NCBI RefSeq assembly: GCF_030693485.1
Contig: NZ_JAUYAN010000180.1
Coordinates: 1 to 64,000 of the forward strand
Origin: Bradyrhizobium sp.
GTDB taxonomy: Bacteria; Pseudomonadota; Alphaproteobacteria; Rhizobiales; Xanthobacteraceae
Length of the DNA stretch: 64,000 nt
Reading direction: 5' to 3'
The number at the start of each line of letters is the position of its first letter. The first letter of the stretch is position 1. Positions 40,577-50,129 of the stretch are shown piece after piece. A program made the position numbers and the translations under genes. A model generated the notes under the pieces. It was given only the letters and a program-made list of their open reading frames with translations. It was not told the origin of the DNA and searched no databases.

Positions 40577-40808
40577 CGGCAGTGTGCACCGCAACTTGGC
40601 GAAAACCTCCCACCCCGAATGGCTTGGCAATAGCGCTGCTTCCGTTTCGTTAAAATTCCCTTTCGGGATGTGCACGTCAAAATTGGCTTCCATCGCCGCC
40701 CTCCCTTGCATACGCTAGGCGTTTGCAGGCATGCTGCAAGGCGACTGCCGTCAGTCGCGGAATGCCCAAAATCCCGACCACAGGGGTGGGGTATCAGGGA
40801 GGAAGTCT

Positions 40809-41807
40809 ATGAAGCGCAGAACAGTACTTGCCGGGCTTGGTGCAACGGCCGCCGCTGGCGCGCTCGGGATGCCATCGATCCTGAAAGCGCAGGCGCCCGT
40901 TACGCTCAACGGTGCCGTACAGTTCAACGACGATCACGCCTTCACCAAGGCGCTGGTCAGGTTCGAAGAGCTGGTGAAGAAATACTACGGCAAGCCGGTC
41001 AATTTCACCCTGCACAAGAACTCATCGCTCGGTCTCGAAAAGCAGTATTTCGAGTATATGTCGCAAGGCAAGGCGGTCGATTACGGGATCGTCTCTCCCG
41101 CCCATATGTCGACCTTCGCCAAGGCGGCTCCGTTCATCGATGCTCCGTTCGTCTTCAAAGGCATCGAGCACATGAACAAGGTCGTAGCAGCGAACATCCT
41201 GGCGCCGATCGCCGACGAAGTCGCCGGGAAGGCCGAGGTGGTGCTGATCGGCTATGCCGGCGGTGGCATCCGCAATATCTTCGCCAACAAGCCGCTCAAG
41301 AACCTTGCCGATATCAAGGGCCTCAAGGTACGCGTGCAGGGCGCGCCGATCTGGTCGAAGACGTTCGCGGCCGCCGGCATGTCTCCGACGGTCATTGCCT
41401 ATAATGAGGTCTACAATGCCATTCAGAACGGCGTGATCTCGGCCGGCGAGAACGAGGCCGCCGGGGTCGAGGCGATGAAGTTCTACGAAGTCGCGCCGCA
41501 TCTCAATCTGACCCAGCACGCGGTGTCGATCCGCCCGATCTGCTTCTCGGTGAAGACGCTCAAGACCCTGCCCAAGGAATTGCAGGATGCCATCATGAAG
41601 GCGGGCAAGGAGGCCGGCGATTTCGGCCGGCAGCTCGAGTCGAGCGAAGAAGTCGTCAAGCTCGATACCCTGGAGAAGGCGGGCAAGCTCAAGCGGGTTC
41701 CGTTCGAGGAACGCGATGCCATGAAGAAGCTCACCGATCCCGTGATGGCCGGCTATGCCAAGGAAATCGGCGCCGAAGCCATCTTTGAAAAGATCAACGC
41801 CGCCTGA
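40809..41807 (+). CDS. TRAP transporter substrate-binding protein (DctP family)
   Basis: leader MKRRTVLAGLGATAAAGALGMPSILKAQ; GLKVRVQGAPIWSKTFAAAGMSPTVIAYNEVYNAIQNGVISAGENE. Confidence 0.92.
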   Translation: MKRRTVLAGLGATAAAGALGMPSILKAQAPVTLNGAVQFNDDHAFTKALVRFEELVKKYYGKPVNFTLHKNSSLGLEKQYFEYMSQGKAVDYGIVSPAHMSTFAKAAPFIDAPFVFKGIEHMNKVVAANILAPIADEVAGKAEVVLIGYAGGGIRNIFANKPLKNLADIKGLKVRVQGAPIWSKTFAAAGMSPTVIAYNEVYNAIQNGVISAGENEAAGVEAMKFYEVAPHLNLTQHAVSIRPICFSVKTLKTLPKELQDAIMKAGKEAGDFGRQLESSEEVVKLDTLEKAGKLKRVPFEERDAMKKLTDPVMAGYAKEIGAEAIFEKINAA

Positions 41808-41832
41808 ACCGGAAAGCGCCGAACAAGATACC

Positions 41833-41856
41833 GGGGCAAGCCTCGCGGCTTGCCCC
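41833..41856 (+). promoter_or_regulatory. intercistronic hairpin between dctP-like and dctQ-like genes
   Basis: GGGGCAAGCC-TCGC-GGCTTGCCCC, perfect 10-bp stem with tetraloop. Confidence 0.75.
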
Positions 41857-41885
41857 GCTTGATGACTGTGACTTCGCGGGGGCCA

Positions 41886-42401
41886 ATGACCGAAATACCG
41901 ATGCCATCCAACCCGTCGCTGTGGCGACGCGTGACGGCCGGCTATGCCAAATTGCTCGAAATCCTGCTCGGAGCCTGCGTCGGTATCCTGATCATTCCCG
42001 TCACGCTGCAAATCATCTCGCGCTACACCCCCTTCATTCCGTCCTACATCTGGACCGAGGAGATGGCACGGTTCCTGTTCGTATGGACCATCATGATCGG
42101 GGCGATGGTCGGCGTCAGGGAGGCGCAGCATTTCGAAGTCGATGTCTGGCCCGATTTGTCGCGGCGGTCCGAGGCCGCGCTACGGATCCTGTCGCGCCTC
42201 GGCATCCTGGCGCTGGCACTGGTGTTCGTGTGGGCTGGTATCGAGTTCACACGGTTCGCCTGGAATCGAACCTCGGAGCTGGCCGATCTGCCGCTCTGGG
42301 TGATCCACGTCGCGTGGCCGGTTGCGGGCTTCACCTGGATCGCGTTTGCGGGCGAACAGATCGTGGATGAAGCGCGGATCTTGTTCGGGGCAGCACGATG
42401 A
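41886..42401 (+). CDS. TRAP transporter small permease (DctQ)
   Basis: WTEEMARFLFVWTIMIGAMVGVREAQHFEVDVWP. Confidence 0.9.
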   Translation: MTEIPMPSNPSLWRRVTAGYAKLLEILLGACVGILIIPVTLQIISRYTPFIPSYIWTEEMARFLFVWTIMIGAMVGVREAQHFEVDVWPDLSRRSEAALRILSRLGILALALVFVWAGIEFTRFAWNRTSELADLPLWVIHVAWPVAGFTWIAFAGEQIVDEARILFGAAR

Positions 42402-43717
42402 GTGGTAGCGTTCTTTCCGCCGGGCAGGCCGCAATGGTTCTGTTCGGCACCTTCGTGGCGTTACTCGTCATCCGCGTGCCGGTCGCCTTCGCGCTCGGGC
42501 TCGCATGCCTGCCGATCCTGCTGATCGAGCCGCGGCTATCGATGATGATGCTGGCGCAGGAAACCTTCAACGCCTACAACTCCTTCATCCTGCTGTCGGT
42601 GCCGTTCTTCCTGTTGACGGCGAACCTGATGAGCATCGGCGGCATCACCGACCGGCTGGTGGCGCTATCGCGCGCGATGGTCGGGCATTGGCCGGGGTCG
42701 CTGGCGCAGATCAACGTCGTGCTCTCGGTGTTCTTCGCCGGCATCTCCGGTTCCTCGACGGCGGATGCGGCGAGCCAGTCGAAGATCTTCATCGATGCTC
42801 AGACCAAGGAGGGTTACGACCTCTCGTTTTCGATCGCCATTACTGCGGTGTCGGCGGTGCTTGCGGTCATCATTCCGCCATCGATCTTGATGATCGTGTG
42901 GGGCGGGCTGATCTCGACATCGATCGCCGCAATGTATCTGGCCGGCATCATTCCGGGATTGCTGATCGCAGGCGCGCAGATGGCAACCGTGCATATTTAT
43001 GCGGTCCGCCGTGGCTATCCGACCTATCCGAAATCGACCTGGGTGGAGATGCGCTGTTCGCTGTGGCGCTCGATTCCGGCGCTGGTGACGCCGTTCATTA
43101 TCGTCGGCGGCATCCTGCTCGGCTGGTTCACGGCGACCGAGTCCGCGTGCGTCGCGGTGCTGTATTCCATGGCGCTGTCGACGTTCTTTTACCGGGAAAC
43201 CGGCGCCAAGGAACTCTACAAGGCGTTCCTCGACACCGGACGGCTAGCCGGCGTCGCGCTGTTCTGCATCGGCACCGCGAGCGCGTTTGGGTGGTTGCTG
43301 GCCTACTACAAGATTCCGCAGGCGCTGCTGGAGAATGTCTCCACCTGGGGCATGGGACCGATCGCGGCGGGCTTCTTCATCGCGTTCTGCTTTCTGGTTG
43401 TCGGCTGCTTCCTCGACGCCATTCCGGCGATCGTAATCGTCGGCACCGTGCTTGAGCCGCTGGCGAGGTCGGTCGATCTGCACCCCGTGCAATTTGCCAT
43501 CATCTCGATCGTTTCGCTGGCCTTCGGACTGGTGACGCCGCCATACGGCTTGTGTCTCATGATCGCGTGCTCGATCGCCGGCGTGCGGCTGCGTTATGCC
43601 CTCAAGGACACGGTGATCATGCTGATACCGATGCTGCTGGTGCTGGCGGCGCTGATCGTCTGGCCGGAGGTGTCGCTTTTTCTGCCGCGCCTGATCGTTC
43701 CGGATATGCTGAAATAG
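42398..43717 (+). CDS. TRAP transporter large permease (DctM)
   Basis: SVPFFLLTANLM, FFAGISGSSTADAASQSKI, VIIPPSILMIVWG; ATGA overlap with dctQ. Confidence 0.95.
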   Translation: MSGSVLSAGQAAMVLFGTFVALLVIRVPVAFALGLACLPILLIEPRLSMMMLAQETFNAYNSFILLSVPFFLLTANLMSIGGITDRLVALSRAMVGHWPGSLAQINVVLSVFFAGISGSSTADAASQSKIFIDAQTKEGYDLSFSIAITAVSAVLAVIIPPSILMIVWGGLISTSIAAMYLAGIIPGLLIAGAQMATVHIYAVRRGYPTYPKSTWVEMRCSLWRSIPALVTPFIIVGGILLGWFTATESACVAVLYSMALSTFFYRETGAKELYKAFLDTGRLAGVALFCIGTASAFGWLLAYYKIPQALLENVSTWGMGPIAAGFFIAFCFLVVGCFLDAIPAIVIVGTVLEPLARSVDLHPVQFAIISIVSLAFGLVTPPYGLCLMIACSIAGVRLRYALKDTVIMLIPMLLVLAALIVWPEVSLFLPRLIVPDMLK

Positions 43718-43992
43718 CGGCAGCCCGGCGGGATCGTCTGAATCATGGGCGCTGCGAGCCCGAGGCCCCTTTTCATTGCATGGGGTTGTTTTCGCGATTT
43801 TCTACCCTGGCCCTGCGGTGCACCGCCGAACGGACGCTATGCCGGGGCCAGGGACGCAAGATCGCCGGTCTTTTCGCGATTGTTTGCGGCGGAGATGCGG
43901 GAGCGGGGCATCCATGCGCCAGGGTTGATTGCGCAGCCATGCGCGCCCGCGCTATCAATCGTCAGCTCTTCGAAACTATTGGGACCAACCGA

Positions 43993-45252
43993 ATGACCGC
44001 CAGACCGCATTTACCGGATCGCACGCCACGCGCGAAGGATGTGCCGACCGCACTTGACGGGCTGCTGGTGGTGGATTTCACCCGCGTCGTCGCCGGGCCG
44101 GCCTGCACGCAAACACTTGCCGATTTCGGCGCCGAGGTCATCAAGATCGAGAATCCGGATGGTGGCGACGATACGCGGAGCTATGAGCACGCCGATCTCG
44201 CCGGAGAAAGTGCCGCGTTTATCAGTCTGAATCGCAACAAGCGCGGCATCGTTCTCGATTTTACCAACCCGGCAGCGTGCGAGGTCGCGCGCGAACTGAT
44301 CGCACGGGCCGATGTGGTGGTAGAAAATTTCTCCGCCAGCGTCATGAAAAAGTATGGCCTCGACTATGCGTCGGTGGCGCCGGCCAATCCCCGGCTGGTC
44401 TATTGCTCGATCTCGGCCTATGGCCGCCAGGGACCGTTTGCCTCCCGCCCTGGATTTGATCCGATCACGCAGGCCGAAAGCGGTTTCATGTCGCTGAACG
44501 GCTTTCCGGACGGTCCGCCGGTGCGAACCGGACCGCCCGCGATCGACATGGTGACGGGCATGTCGGCCTGCAATGCGATCCTGCTGGCGCTGGTGGCCCG
44601 CGATCGACTCGGCCGCGGGCAGCAGGTTGAGGTGGCGTTGTTCGACGTGGCCTTGGGGATGACGGGATTTTACGGCATGGCCCATTTGATGACCGGCGAG
44701 AATTTCGCCCGTCAGGGTAATTCGCCGAACGGGTCTCCCTCGGTCGGGCTCTACGATGCCGCCGATGCGCCGTTTTATATCGCTTGCGCCAACGACCGGC
44801 TGTATCGCCGACTCGTCGTTGACGTGCTCGGCCGACCCGACCTCGCCAGCGGCGAGTTCGCCGACCGGCGTGCGCGGACGGCCAACAAGGACAAGCTGCG
44901 CGCGATTCTCAGGGGGATTTTTGCCGGAGACAGCCGGGAAAGTTGGGTGAGCAAAATGAAGTCGGCCAATATTCCGGTCGGCTATCTCCGCACCGTCGAG
45001 GAAGCGTTCAACTCACCGGAGGTACGCGAGCGCCATCGCGTCAGCCAGATCCCGCACCGGGCTGCGGGCACCGTGCCCCACATCGAGCAGCCGATCAGCC
45101 TCGGTTTGACTCCGGTCGCCGATCCCATTGCAGCACCGATGCTGGGCGAGCATACTAGGGAGGTCCTGCGCAAGACGCTCGGCTATGACGATGCCCACAT
45201 CGCGGCGCTCGCCGAGAAGGGGGCTTTTGGGGCGATGCGAAACGTTGGCTGA
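43993..45252 (+). CDS. CaiB/BaiF CoA-transferase
   Basis: LDGLLVVDFTRVVAGPACTQTLADFGAEVIKIENPDGGDDTRSY; start trimmed to ATG at 43993. Confidence 0.92.
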   Translation: MTARPHLPDRTPRAKDVPTALDGLLVVDFTRVVAGPACTQTLADFGAEVIKIENPDGGDDTRSYEHADLAGESAAFISLNRNKRGIVLDFTNPAACEVARELIARADVVVENFSASVMKKYGLDYASVAPANPRLVYCSISAYGRQGPFASRPGFDPITQAESGFMSLNGFPDGPPVRTGPPAIDMVTGMSACNAILLALVARDRLGRGQQVEVALFDVALGMTGFYGMAHLMTGENFARQGNSPNGSPSVGLYDAADAPFYIACANDRLYRRLVVDVLGRPDLASGEFADRRARTANKDKLRAILRGIFAGDSRESWVSKMKSANIPVGYLRTVEEAFNSPEVRERHRVSQIPHRAAGTVPHIEQPISLGLTPVADPIAAPMLGEHTREVLRKTLGYDDAHIAALAEKGAFGAMRNVG

Positions 45253-45417
45253 GGGGGGTCGCCAACGGCCATTTGCCGTGGATCCCAAAAGCAGGACGTA
45301 TCGAGGCCGCCGTCAAGGCGGCCCAGGGTGTGCAATTTTGGACAAATCCCACCGGCCCCGGGCCACGCCGGAGCCCGATCTGGCGCAACCTGGCCTTTTG
45401 CGGACGATTTTCGACCC

Positions 45418-45603
45418 TCAGTTCGGCTTGCCGCGCGGGTTGTTCCTTGGCATACTTTCAACTTCGTCGGGTTCGGCGCGGTCAATCTCCAGCCGAGCCA
45501 TCCGAAGTATCAATGTAGCCGTAGTCAAGCCGAGACGCTCAGCCTCTTGTGCCGCCGTATCGACCTTTCGGGCCAAGCCTTCACGTTTGCCTGGATATGT
45601 CAT
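45418..45603 (-). CDS. small hypothetical protein (61 aa)
   Basis: MTYPGKREGLARKVDTAAQEAERLGLTTATLILRMARLEIDRAEPDE; helix-rich. Confidence 0.4.
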   Translation of the reverse strand: MTYPGKREGLARKVDTAAQEAERLGLTTATLILRMARLEIDRAEPDEVESMPRNNPRGKPN

Positions 45604-45628
45604 TCATGTTCCTCATTGAAGGTGCGAG

Positions 45629-45814
45629 ATGAAAGATCCCACGTTTGTTGCAGAGCTGCAGAAGAGGCTCGGAGCTCCTTCGAGCGAAACTGTCGAAAGC
45701 CTGCGGCTGTTGAAGGCCTTTCTCAAACTTGCACCCGGCCAGCGCTTTGAAATCATCGAGCTGGTCGAACGCCTGGCCGACGAGCCTGCCGGCAGCGATC
45801 CCTCATTGTCCTGA
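45629..45814 (+). CDS. small hypothetical protein (61 aa)
   Basis: MKDPTFVAELQKRLGAPSSETVESLRLLKAFLKLAPGQRFEIIELVERLAD; GGTGCGAG upstream. Confidence 0.45.
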   Translation: MKDPTFVAELQKRLGAPSSETVESLRLLKAFLKLAPGQRFEIIELVERLADEPAGSDPSLS

Positions 45815-45844
45815 AGACCCTCGCTTTCCCGCACACCTGTCGCG

Positions 45845-46165
45845 TCAGTTGCTGACCGGATTGGCGGCGGGTGGAAGCATGGCGATCGCGTAGATCGCCT
45901 CATTCAGCGCCTCGGATTGGTGCCGTGTGCCGGCGGGCAGAAGGATGGTGTCGCCGGGGCGGCAGATGCGTTCGCCGCCCTCCCACTCGAATTTCAGTGC
46001 GCCCTTGATGATCACCAGGATCTCATCCACGGGGTGGGTGTGGAAATGATGTATCTTGCCGGCGGCATCGCGCTGCAGTTCGACGCAGCCCTGTTCGGGG
46101 AGCAACGCCAGAATAGCGGGGTCGATCGCGAATTCCGTCTTCGTTCCAGCGATGATCTGGGTCAT
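45845..46165 (-). CDS. cupin domain protein
   Basis: HHFHTHPVDEILVIIKGALKFEWEGGERICRPGDTILLPAGTRHQSEAL; start trimmed to MTQIIAG overlapping the upstream stop (ATGA). Confidence 0.88.
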   Translation of the reverse strand: MTQIIAGTKTEFAIDPAILALLPEQGCVELQRDAAGKIHHFHTHPVDEILVIIKGALKFEWEGGERICRPGDTILLPAGTRHQSEALNEAIYAIAMLPPAANPVSN

Positions 46166-46917
46166 GCCGCTTGCTCCCTGTCTTTGGTTGGTGAGATCTT
46201 GTTCTGCGCGAGCTTGGCAAACGGACATCCCGCTTCGGTGTCGTTATCGTCCGTCAAAAAGTACTGCTGGTATTCGCGCCCGTCGGTGGCGCCGTAGCGT
46301 CCAAGCAGCGGCGAAGGACCTGTGCCGTCATAGGGGATAAGCCGCTTGCGTACTTCGGCGAACGCGGCCGCCGCGGCCTTTTCCGTTCCGAGAATCTTTT
46401 CAAACACCCAGCGCGGCTGAAACGTCAGCGTGAAGGCGCTGCAACGGCGGCTTTGCCGCATCACATGTGCCGGTGTGCTGCACACCACGAAAATCGGTTC
46501 ACCCGCAAACGAGAACTCCCACATCGGATGGTCGATCTGTTCAGGAATGGTGTCCGGCCACGGACTCTTGTCGAACTGCGCCAGCTGGTCGAGGGTGTGC
46601 CACATCTTCCGGTGATAGGCGTCCAGTGTCTGCACCGGCCGCGGCCGGGTGAATACGATCAGCGATGTGTTCGGCCCGTGCGAGCGGGATTCGGCCACGA
46701 ACAACGCAAGCTGCGCGCCGAGAACCTCAATGTCGTAGGGATCGAGAAACAGATAGCGCAATTGGTCCTGTCGGTAGCCGGTGACGCCGAAAATGCAGGG
46801 AAAGGGCCTCGCTTCACTGCTCATCTGCGCTTCGAATTCCGAGAACATCACACTCTGCCATGTACTCACCGCGTGGCTCGATGCGACTTCGCCCCTTCTC
46901 AAATACAATCGCGACAT
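46162..46917 (-). CDS. YqcI/YcgG family protein (GntA-like, candidate heme-dependent N-oxygenase)
   Basis: FPCIFGVTGYRQDQLRYLFLD, WEFSFAGEPIFVVCSTPAHVMRQSRRCSAFTLTFQPRWVFEKIL, EYQQYFLTDDNDTEAGCPF. Confidence 0.82.
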   Translation of the reverse strand: MSRLYLRRGEVASSHAVSTWQSVMFSEFEAQMSSEARPFPCIFGVTGYRQDQLRYLFLDPYDIEVLGAQLALFVAESRSHGPNTSLIVFTRPRPVQTLDAYHRKMWHTLDQLAQFDKSPWPDTIPEQIDHPMWEFSFAGEPIFVVCSTPAHVMRQSRRCSAFTLTFQPRWVFEKILGTEKAAAAAFAEVRKRLIPYDGTGPSPLLGRYGATDGREYQQYFLTDDNDTEAGCPFAKLAQNKISPTKDREQAA

Positions 46918-46943
46918 TCTGTCCCCTCTTCCATTTAACGCAG

Positions 46944-48236
46944 CTAACGAACAATCAACTGGCTCCTCATCAGCAGTGGACCGGCGATGCCCGGCAGCGA
47001 CATGAGCAGCAGAATTCCAATCAGCGCGCTGTAGCCGGCATCGCTGACCGAACCGGCCCCGTACTCGTGACCGGTGCCTGCAAGCTGGCTAGCGCTAACC
47101 ATGGCAAGCCCGATAATGGGTTGCGAGGCGCCTGCGAAAATCCCTGCAGCCGTCGTGTTGACCGATGCGCCGACGCCAATCAGATCAGCGGTGTAGAGCT
47201 TCTTGGTACATTTCAGCACCAGCGGCACGGTCCCGCCAGCGACCAGTCCGAGCACCGAGAACACCACGGTGACATACAGAAAGCCCAGCGCATGAGCGAT
47301 CGGAGGCAGCAACATCGCGATCAGAAGCATGCGCAGCAGACAAATGCGGATCAGTGCGCTATCGAGCGCTGCGGCTGCCCGGTCCGCCATATGACCGAGG
47401 AAGATCGAGCCGATCGCGTTGCCGACCATGAAGGTGAGCAGGGGGGTGCTGGCGGCCGCCGGGGAAATGTTGAAGAAATGCGCCACCATCGGAATTCCCC
47501 ATACGCCCGACAGCGTCGTCACCACGGCAAAGTGGGATGCAAAGGTCATGGCGCATCCCCAGTTCGCCAATCGCGCCAGCGACTGCCGGCTGGCGGCGAG
47601 CACGCTCCTCATGGTTCGGGTGCTGTGCGATACCGGATCCGGCTTGAGGACGATGGAGGCAAAGGCGAGGTTGGCCACGCCGACGCAGGCGATAAAGACA
47701 AAGCACGCGCGCCAGCCGAAGCCCGTCACCGCCGCGGCCAGCGGCGTCGTCGCCAGCACGCCGCCGACATAGCCCGAGACCTGCGAGATGCCCGACATCA
47801 TGCCGAACCGTTCGTCCCTGAAACTGAGCGCGACAAGCTTCAGGAGCGCAGTGAAAACCAGCGCATCGCCACAGGCTATGATCAGTCTTGCGGCAAAAAC
47901 GTCGAGCAGGTTCGGCGCCAGCGAGAACGCCGCGCTTCCGAGCGAGGACGCCGCCATGCTGCATAGCACCACGCGTTTGACGCCGAAGCGGTCGACCAGA
48001 ATTCCGGCCGGAATCTGCATCAAGGTGTAGCCCCAGAAGTAGCTTGAGGCGAGCATCGCGACACCGGCGGCGTCAGTAGAGAAGTCCGCCATGAAATCCA
48101 GGCTGACCGATTGCGGCGCGACTCGTTGCAGGAACGCGATCGCGTAGGCGGTGGCCACCGCCGCCCACGCCAGATAGGCGCGATCCGTCGGGCGAACAGC
48201 CGGGGCGAGTACGGCGTGTTGCTCCGTCAATGCCAT
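46944..48236 (-). CDS. MFS transporter
   Basis: 12-TM-like hydrophobic pattern, YFWGYTLMQIPAGILVDRFGVKRV MFS motif. Confidence 0.93.
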   Translation of the reverse strand: MALTEQHAVLAPAVRPTDRAYLAWAAVATAYAIAFLQRVAPQSVSLDFMADFSTDAAGVAMLASSYFWGYTLMQIPAGILVDRFGVKRVVLCSMAASSLGSAAFSLAPNLLDVFAARLIIACGDALVFTALLKLVALSFRDERFGMMSGISQVSGYVGGVLATTPLAAAVTGFGWRACFVFIACVGVANLAFASIVLKPDPVSHSTRTMRSVLAASRQSLARLANWGCAMTFASHFAVVTTLSGVWGIPMVAHFFNISPAAASTPLLTFMVGNAIGSIFLGHMADRAAAALDSALIRICLLRMLLIAMLLPPIAHALGFLYVTVVFSVLGLVAGGTVPLVLKCTKKLYTADLIGVGASVNTTAAGIFAGASQPIIGLAMVSASQLAGTGHEYGAGSVSDAGYSALIGILLLMSLPGIAGPLLMRSQLIVR

Positions 48237-48958
48237 CAGACCCTCACGCGGCCGACCGAGAACAGCGCATCCGCCGAGTTCGGGATGATACGCTGCATCG
48301 CTTCATCAACCTGCGACGCCGCGCCGTGATAGGTCTGACGGTGATGTTTGATATGGCCGTAGGCGCCGCGCATGATCATGCCGGGCATTTCGAGAAGCTT
48401 GCCGGGATAGAGCAAGGCACACATTTCGACGCAGGCCGCCCGCAGCGTATCGTCCTCGACGCCGCTGAGCAGCGAGGGCGTAACTTTCTCGCAGATCCTG
48501 GCGTTTGCCGCCCACACGATGGGATTGCGCGTGCGCCATCCGTAGAAGATGCGTCCGTCGTCGCTGGCAGCGCCGCCCGAAGACCTCAGGATCTCGGTGG
48601 TAAAAAACCCGTAGAGGCCGCGGCCCTGATGGACCGGAAGCACTTCGGTGCCACTGCGATAGATGGCCGGTTGCCCTGCGATCCGCAGCTTGCGATAGAC
48701 CGAAAACGCCACCAGTCCGGAAGCGCCGTAGACCAGAATGAGGCTGAATTTCCTGTCGAACGGCGAGGCGGCCGGCGTCCAATGCGGCTCCGTCGCCTGC
48801 CAGTTGACGGCGATGATGTTGTTCATCGCATCCATCAACGGCCGTTGTTCGGCGGGGCTGACCCGCGTCGCATCCGGGAAACTGTAGACCGCGTAATCGG
48901 GCCAGGGCGATTTGATGGTTCCGTATTGGCGGCGCAGTTCTTGCGACATATCCGACAC
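48236..48958 (-). CDS. hypothetical protein, possible GNAT-fold acyltransferase
   Basis: LPVHQGRGLYGFFTTEIL resembles GNAT motif A (Q/RxxGxG/A); ATGA overlap with the MFS gene. Confidence 0.55.
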   Translation of the reverse strand: MSDMSQELRRQYGTIKSPWPDYAVYSFPDATRVSPAEQRPLMDAMNNIIAVNWQATEPHWTPAASPFDRKFSLILVYGASGLVAFSVYRKLRIAGQPAIYRSGTEVLPVHQGRGLYGFFTTEILRSSGGAASDDGRIFYGWRTRNPIVWAANARICEKVTPSLLSGVEDDTLRAACVEMCALLYPGKLLEMPGMIMRGAYGHIKHHRQTYHGAASQVDEAMQRIIPNSADALFSVGRVRV

Positions 48959-49012
48959 CCCAGCTATCTGAGCGAGCTATACAGGCGAGCCTCGAATGGC
49001 TTAAAGGACAAT

Positions 49013-50029
49013 ATGCCCTCGAAATCTGCCACCCCCCGGCGGCCGGAGCCGCGCGAAAAAGCCGCGGCAAGGCGCGTGGCGATCGTTGCGTTTCCCGGGG
49101 TGACCCTGCTCGATATTTCAGGCCCGGCGCAGGTGTTCGCGGAACTGCCGGCGATCGAACTGCCCGCGCCGAGCTACTCGCTGTCGTACCTCTCGACATC
49201 AGGTGGATTAGTGCCGACCGACGTCGGGATGATGATCGATACCGCCCCGATTTCCAGCATTCGGCCGAACCAGGTCGATACCCTGGTGATCCCGGGCGGC
49301 CCGGGAATCTGGGCGTTGCGGCAGGACGTTATCCTGATGGATTGGATTTCAGAGGTGCTGCCCAGGGCCCGGCGCGTGGCGTCCGTCTGTCTTGGAGCAT
49401 TCGCACTGGCCTGGACCGGCGCGCTGGACGGCAAACGCGCCGCGACGCATTGGCGCTACTGTCCAAGACTGGCGGACGGGTTTCCAAAAATCCGCGTCGA
49501 ACCGAATGCGATTTTTGTCAAGGACGGGCGGGTCTGGACCTCGGCCGGCGTCAGCGCAGGCATCGACCTCGCGCTCGCCATGATCGAGGAGGATTTTGGC
49601 CATACCACTGCGCTCGACGTCGCGCGCCGGCTGGTGGTGTTTCTCAAACGCCCCGGTGGCCAAAGCCAGTTCTCAACAGTGCTGGCGGCGCAGGCCTCCG
49701 ACGTCGAGGGACGTTTCAGTGCGCTGCACGCCTGGATCATTGAAAACATCGCCGGCGATCTCAAGGTTGAAACGCTCGCCGAAAAGGCCGGCATGAGCCC
49801 TCGAACCTTCGCGCGTGCCTATGCCAGTCGTACAGGAATGACGCCGGCAAGCGGGGTAGAGGCGCTGCGCGTGGAGACCGCGCGGCTGCTGCTGGAAAGC
49901 AGCGAGATCCGCGGCGTGGTCGACGTGGCGCGGCGGGCAGGCTTCGGCGATGACGAACGGATGCGGCGGGCATTCATCCGGCACCTCGGTATATCGCCTT
50001 CGGAATATCGAAACCGCTTTTCGGGCTGA
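49013..50029 (+). CDS. GlxA family transcriptional regulator (DJ-1/PfpI-like + AraC HTH)
   Basis: VAIVAFPGVTLLDISGPAQVFAEL, VASVCLGAFALAWTGALDGKRAATHW, C-terminal AEKAGMSPRTFARAYASRTGMTPASGVEALRVETARLLLESS. Confidence 0.92.
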   Translation: MPSKSATPRRPEPREKAAARRVAIVAFPGVTLLDISGPAQVFAELPAIELPAPSYSLSYLSTSGGLVPTDVGMMIDTAPISSIRPNQVDTLVIPGGPGIWALRQDVILMDWISEVLPRARRVASVCLGAFALAWTGALDGKRAATHWRYCPRLADGFPKIRVEPNAIFVKDGRVWTSAGVSAGIDLALAMIEEDFGHTTALDVARRLVVFLKRPGGQSQFSTVLAAQASDVEGRFSALHAWIIENIAGDLKVETLAEKAGMSPRTFARAYASRTGMTPASGVEALRVETARLLLESSEIRGVVDVARRAGFGDDERMRRAFIRHLGISPSEYRNRFSG

Positions 50030-50129
50030 TCGGACACTTGCTGCGGCAGACACGATGTTTCCCCGGTTCGTCTCGAAAATGCGCCAACGTCTGACATTTT
50101 TCGCCACAATCGAAATCAACCATGTCGCC

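Noticed and set aside
46860-47966. 368-aa plus-strand ORF antisense to the MFS gene
   Set aside because: His/Arg/Gln-rich antisense artefact; the minus-strand frame has an MFS membrane profile.
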